DNA of 12,450 bases from Methanomicrobiales archaeon. Its GTDB lineage: Archaea; Halobacteriota; Methanomicrobia; Methanomicrobiales; Methanoculleaceae. This document shows positions 10,989 through 12,450 of this stretch, one piece after another. Under the pieces are notes generated by a model. That model ran no database searches and was not told the DNA's origin. It saw nothing but the letters and a program-made list of their open reading frames with translations. The stretch's first letter is position 1, and each line of letters starts with the position of its first letter. A program made the position numbers and the translations under genes. The DNA is taken from positions 1 to 12,450 of the forward strand of contig JAAZGM010000326.1 in NCBI GenBank assembly GCA_012511245.1. Reading direction: 5' to 3'.

Positions 10989-12308
10989 ATGAGCAAACTC
11001 CCCGAAAAACCACCAAACATATGGGATGAGAGTATCTCCCAACGGATCGGGAATATCCCGCAAGATCCGGATTTCATGAGAATGGTGACCGACTACAACA
11101 GTCGCTATCTCGCCTGGGACGAACTCAAGTATCGCATCAGCGATCCTGATAAGAGGCTGGCAGTATGGGCACTCATGAAACTGCTCCGGGCGATGCGCTA
11201 CGAATCTGTCTCCTTTGCCTTCTTCAACCTCAAATACTCGACCACCCCCGAGATCCAGCGGAGTCTGCACATCTTCGACCAGTACCTCTCAGGTATCATC
11301 CGGATCCACAACAAAACCATCAGGCTCGACCAGTCCTACATCATCAACTCATTCATGGAAGAGGCCATCGCCTCCAGTATCCTCGAAGGGGCGGCGACCA
11401 CCCGCAGGGCCGCCAAAGAGATGCTCAGAAAGGGGACAAAACCACGGAACAAATCCGAGCAGATGGTCATCAACAATTACGAGGCGATGCGGTCAATCCT
11501 GCAGCGGAAGGACGAACCCCTCACCCTCGGGTTCATCCTCGACATCCACCGGATCGTGACCAAGAACACCCTCGACGATGCCGCCGTCGGACGGTTCAGA
11601 ACCACCGATGATATCGAGGTCGTTGACCGTGTCACCGGCACCGTCTATCACACGCCCCCCGATCATACAAAAATCCCGAAGTTGATCGAGGAACTGTGCC
11701 GGTTCGCAAACACCGATGACGAAAACCCCGCAGCGTTTATCCACCCCATCATCAAGGGGATCATCCTCCACTTCCTCATCGGCTACATCCACCCCTTCGA
11801 AGACGGCAACGGGAGAACTGCCCGGAGCATCTTCTACTGGTACGTCCTCTCGCGGGGCTACTGGCTCTTTGAGTACATGCCCATCTCCCGGATCATTCTC
11901 CGGTCGAAGAAGGGCTATGCCCTTGCCTACCTCCACACCGAATACGACGAGATGGACCTGACCTACTTCATCCAGTACAACATCCGGTGCATCGAGGAGG
12001 CACGCAGGGATCTGATCGCCTACATCGAGAGAAAGCAGAGTGAACAGAACGCGACAAAAGCGATACTTAAAACAATCAGAAACATAAATCAGAGACAGGC
12101 AGAGATCCTCCGGCAGATGATGGAGCAGAGCGACGAACACTTCACCATCCGCCAGATTATGGAGATGCATGGGGTCGTCTACCAGACAGCCAGAACCGAT
12201 CTCCTCCGCCTCGCCGAATTAGGCTATATCAGAAAGGAGAAACGCGGCAGGGAGTTCATGTTTATCTTCAACGATACGTGCGGCCTCTGGAATGGGGAGA
12301 CTGCATAA
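10989..12308 (+). CDS. Fic-domain AMP-transferase with inhibitory motif and C-terminal winged helix
   Basis: Encodes 439 residues from ATG 10989; a TTG at 10974 opens the same frame but overlaps the operator. Fic enzymes transfer AMP (or remove it) on hydroxyl side chains of target proteins. The catalytic loop HPFEDGNGRTAR (about 268-279) is complete: His268 as base, the acidic residue for Mg2+, and the GNGR phosphate-binding part. The inhibitory helix motif (S/T)xxxE(G/N) appears as SSILEG at about 129-134, placing the protein among class II Fic proteins whose inhibitor is N-terminal in the same chain. An N-terminal domain (1-110) is of the type seen in DUF4172/Fic_N proteins. Residues about 365-430 form a winged helix-turn-helix (QRQAEILRQMM, FTIRQIMEMHGVVYQTARTDLLRLAELGYIRKE). 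The DNA-binding tail plus three repeated operators upstream suggest autoregulation. Stands alone; no separate antitoxin gene is visible. Confidence 0.92.
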   Translation: MSKLPEKPPNIWDESISQRIGNIPQDPDFMRMVTDYNSRYLAWDELKYRISDPDKRLAVWALMKLLRAMRYESVSFAFFNLKYSTTPEIQRSLHIFDQYLSGIIRIHNKTIRLDQSYIINSFMEEAIASSILEGAATTRRAAKEMLRKGTKPRNKSEQMVINNYEAMRSILQRKDEPLTLGFILDIHRIVTKNTLDDAAVGRFRTTDDIEVVDRVTGTVYHTPPDHTKIPKLIEELCRFANTDDENPAAFIHPIIKGIILHFLIGYIHPFEDGNGRTARSIFYWYVLSRGYWLFEYMPISRIILRSKKGYALAYLHTEYDEMDLTYFIQYNIRCIEEARRDLIAYIERKQSEQNATKAILKTIRNINQRQAEILRQMMEQSDEHFTIRQIMEMHGVVYQTARTDLLRLAELGYIRKEKRGREFMFIFNDTCGLWNGETA

Positions 12309-12336
12309 CAGAGGGAGATATTGGGTAGTGCTCCAT

Positions 12337-12379
12337 GAAACAACTGACAATGGAAGCACACTCGCCGTGTGATTGTTTC
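12337..12379 (+). terminator. Two-tier hairpin after the Fic gene
   Basis: Outer arms GAAACAA (12337-12343) and TTGTTTC (12373-12379) enclose an inner stem CACAC (12357-12361) with GTGTG (12367-12371). It begins 28 bases after the stop codon. The T-rich right arm may help transcript release. The remaining bases to 12450 show no gene that I can support. Confidence 0.4.
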
Positions 12380-12450
12380 GTCATGAATACAGGTTGTTGC
12401 GCAACGCAATTCAGTCGGATCCTCTGAAATCAATTATCAGTTATATGCTG

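Noticed and set aside
11493..12170. Minus-strand Asp/Val-rich frame inside the Fic gene
   Set aside because: Antisense to the catalytic and adjacent domains of a complete Fic protein; no independent signals.
12224..12433. Minus-strand 69-codon frame at the right edge
   Set aside because: Overlaps the end of the Fic gene and the hairpin; no ribosome site or recognisable motif.

Overview
The window looks like chromosomal DNA of a methanogenic archaeon, most likely of the order Methanomicrobiales (Methanoculleus-like). This is inferred from gene content and style: a nitrogenase-superfamily NifH/NifD-like pair with no nif genes, a DUF2115/UPF0305 protein (a family I know mainly from methanogens), an adenosylcobalamin-type class II ribonucleotide reductase, GC-rich coding regions separated by AT-rich gaps with archaeal TATA boxes, and Shine-Dalgarno sites of the GGAGGTGA type. 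No rRNA, tRNA, CRISPR array, insertion sequence or integrase was recognised.

Layout. (1) 17-637, minus: an exported protein resembling the anthrax-lethal-factor-like metallopeptidase fold but with a ruined zinc motif. (2) 693-727: a perfect 10-bp inverted repeat in the divergent, AT-rich gap. (3) 864-2712, plus: a two-gene operon of a NifH-like ATPase and a single NifD-like catalytic subunit, overlapping by 41 bases. (4) 2794-3267: a UspA protein behind a clear TATA box that abuts a dyad. (5) 3268-4920: a sparse stretch with one small unrecognised gene (3545-3871), a possible membrane-protein remnant on the minus strand, and several dyads. (6) 4921-7822: DUF2115 protein, then class II ribonucleotide reductase, probably co-transcribed. 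(7) 7823-8033: a stem-loop-rich gap between convergent genes. (8) 8034-8513, minus: a YkgJ-type cysteine-cluster protein whose only sensible start codon is ATC. (9) 8797-9198: two very small genes. (10) 9350-10231: a secreted leucine-rich-repeat protein built on 66-bp DNA tandem repeats. (11) 10232-10988: an AT-rich gap with hairpins and three copies of a composite operator. (12) 10989-12308: a Fic-domain protein with its own inhibitory motif and a C-terminal winged helix.

How the parts may work together. The NifH/NifD-like pair has the cysteines for a [4Fe-4S] ATPase and for a catalytic-subunit cluster, so it should be an ATP-driven low-potential reductase. It may be CfbCD of coenzyme F430 synthesis, but the catalytic subunit and the gene neighbourhood differ from what I know of CfbD, so an uncharacterised group IV enzyme is at least as likely. 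The Fic gene with its repeated operators looks like a self-contained, autoregulated module. The DUF2115-RNR pair hints at a link between an uncharacterised cysteine-containing protein and deoxynucleotide synthesis. All family assignments come from reading motifs, not from database searches.
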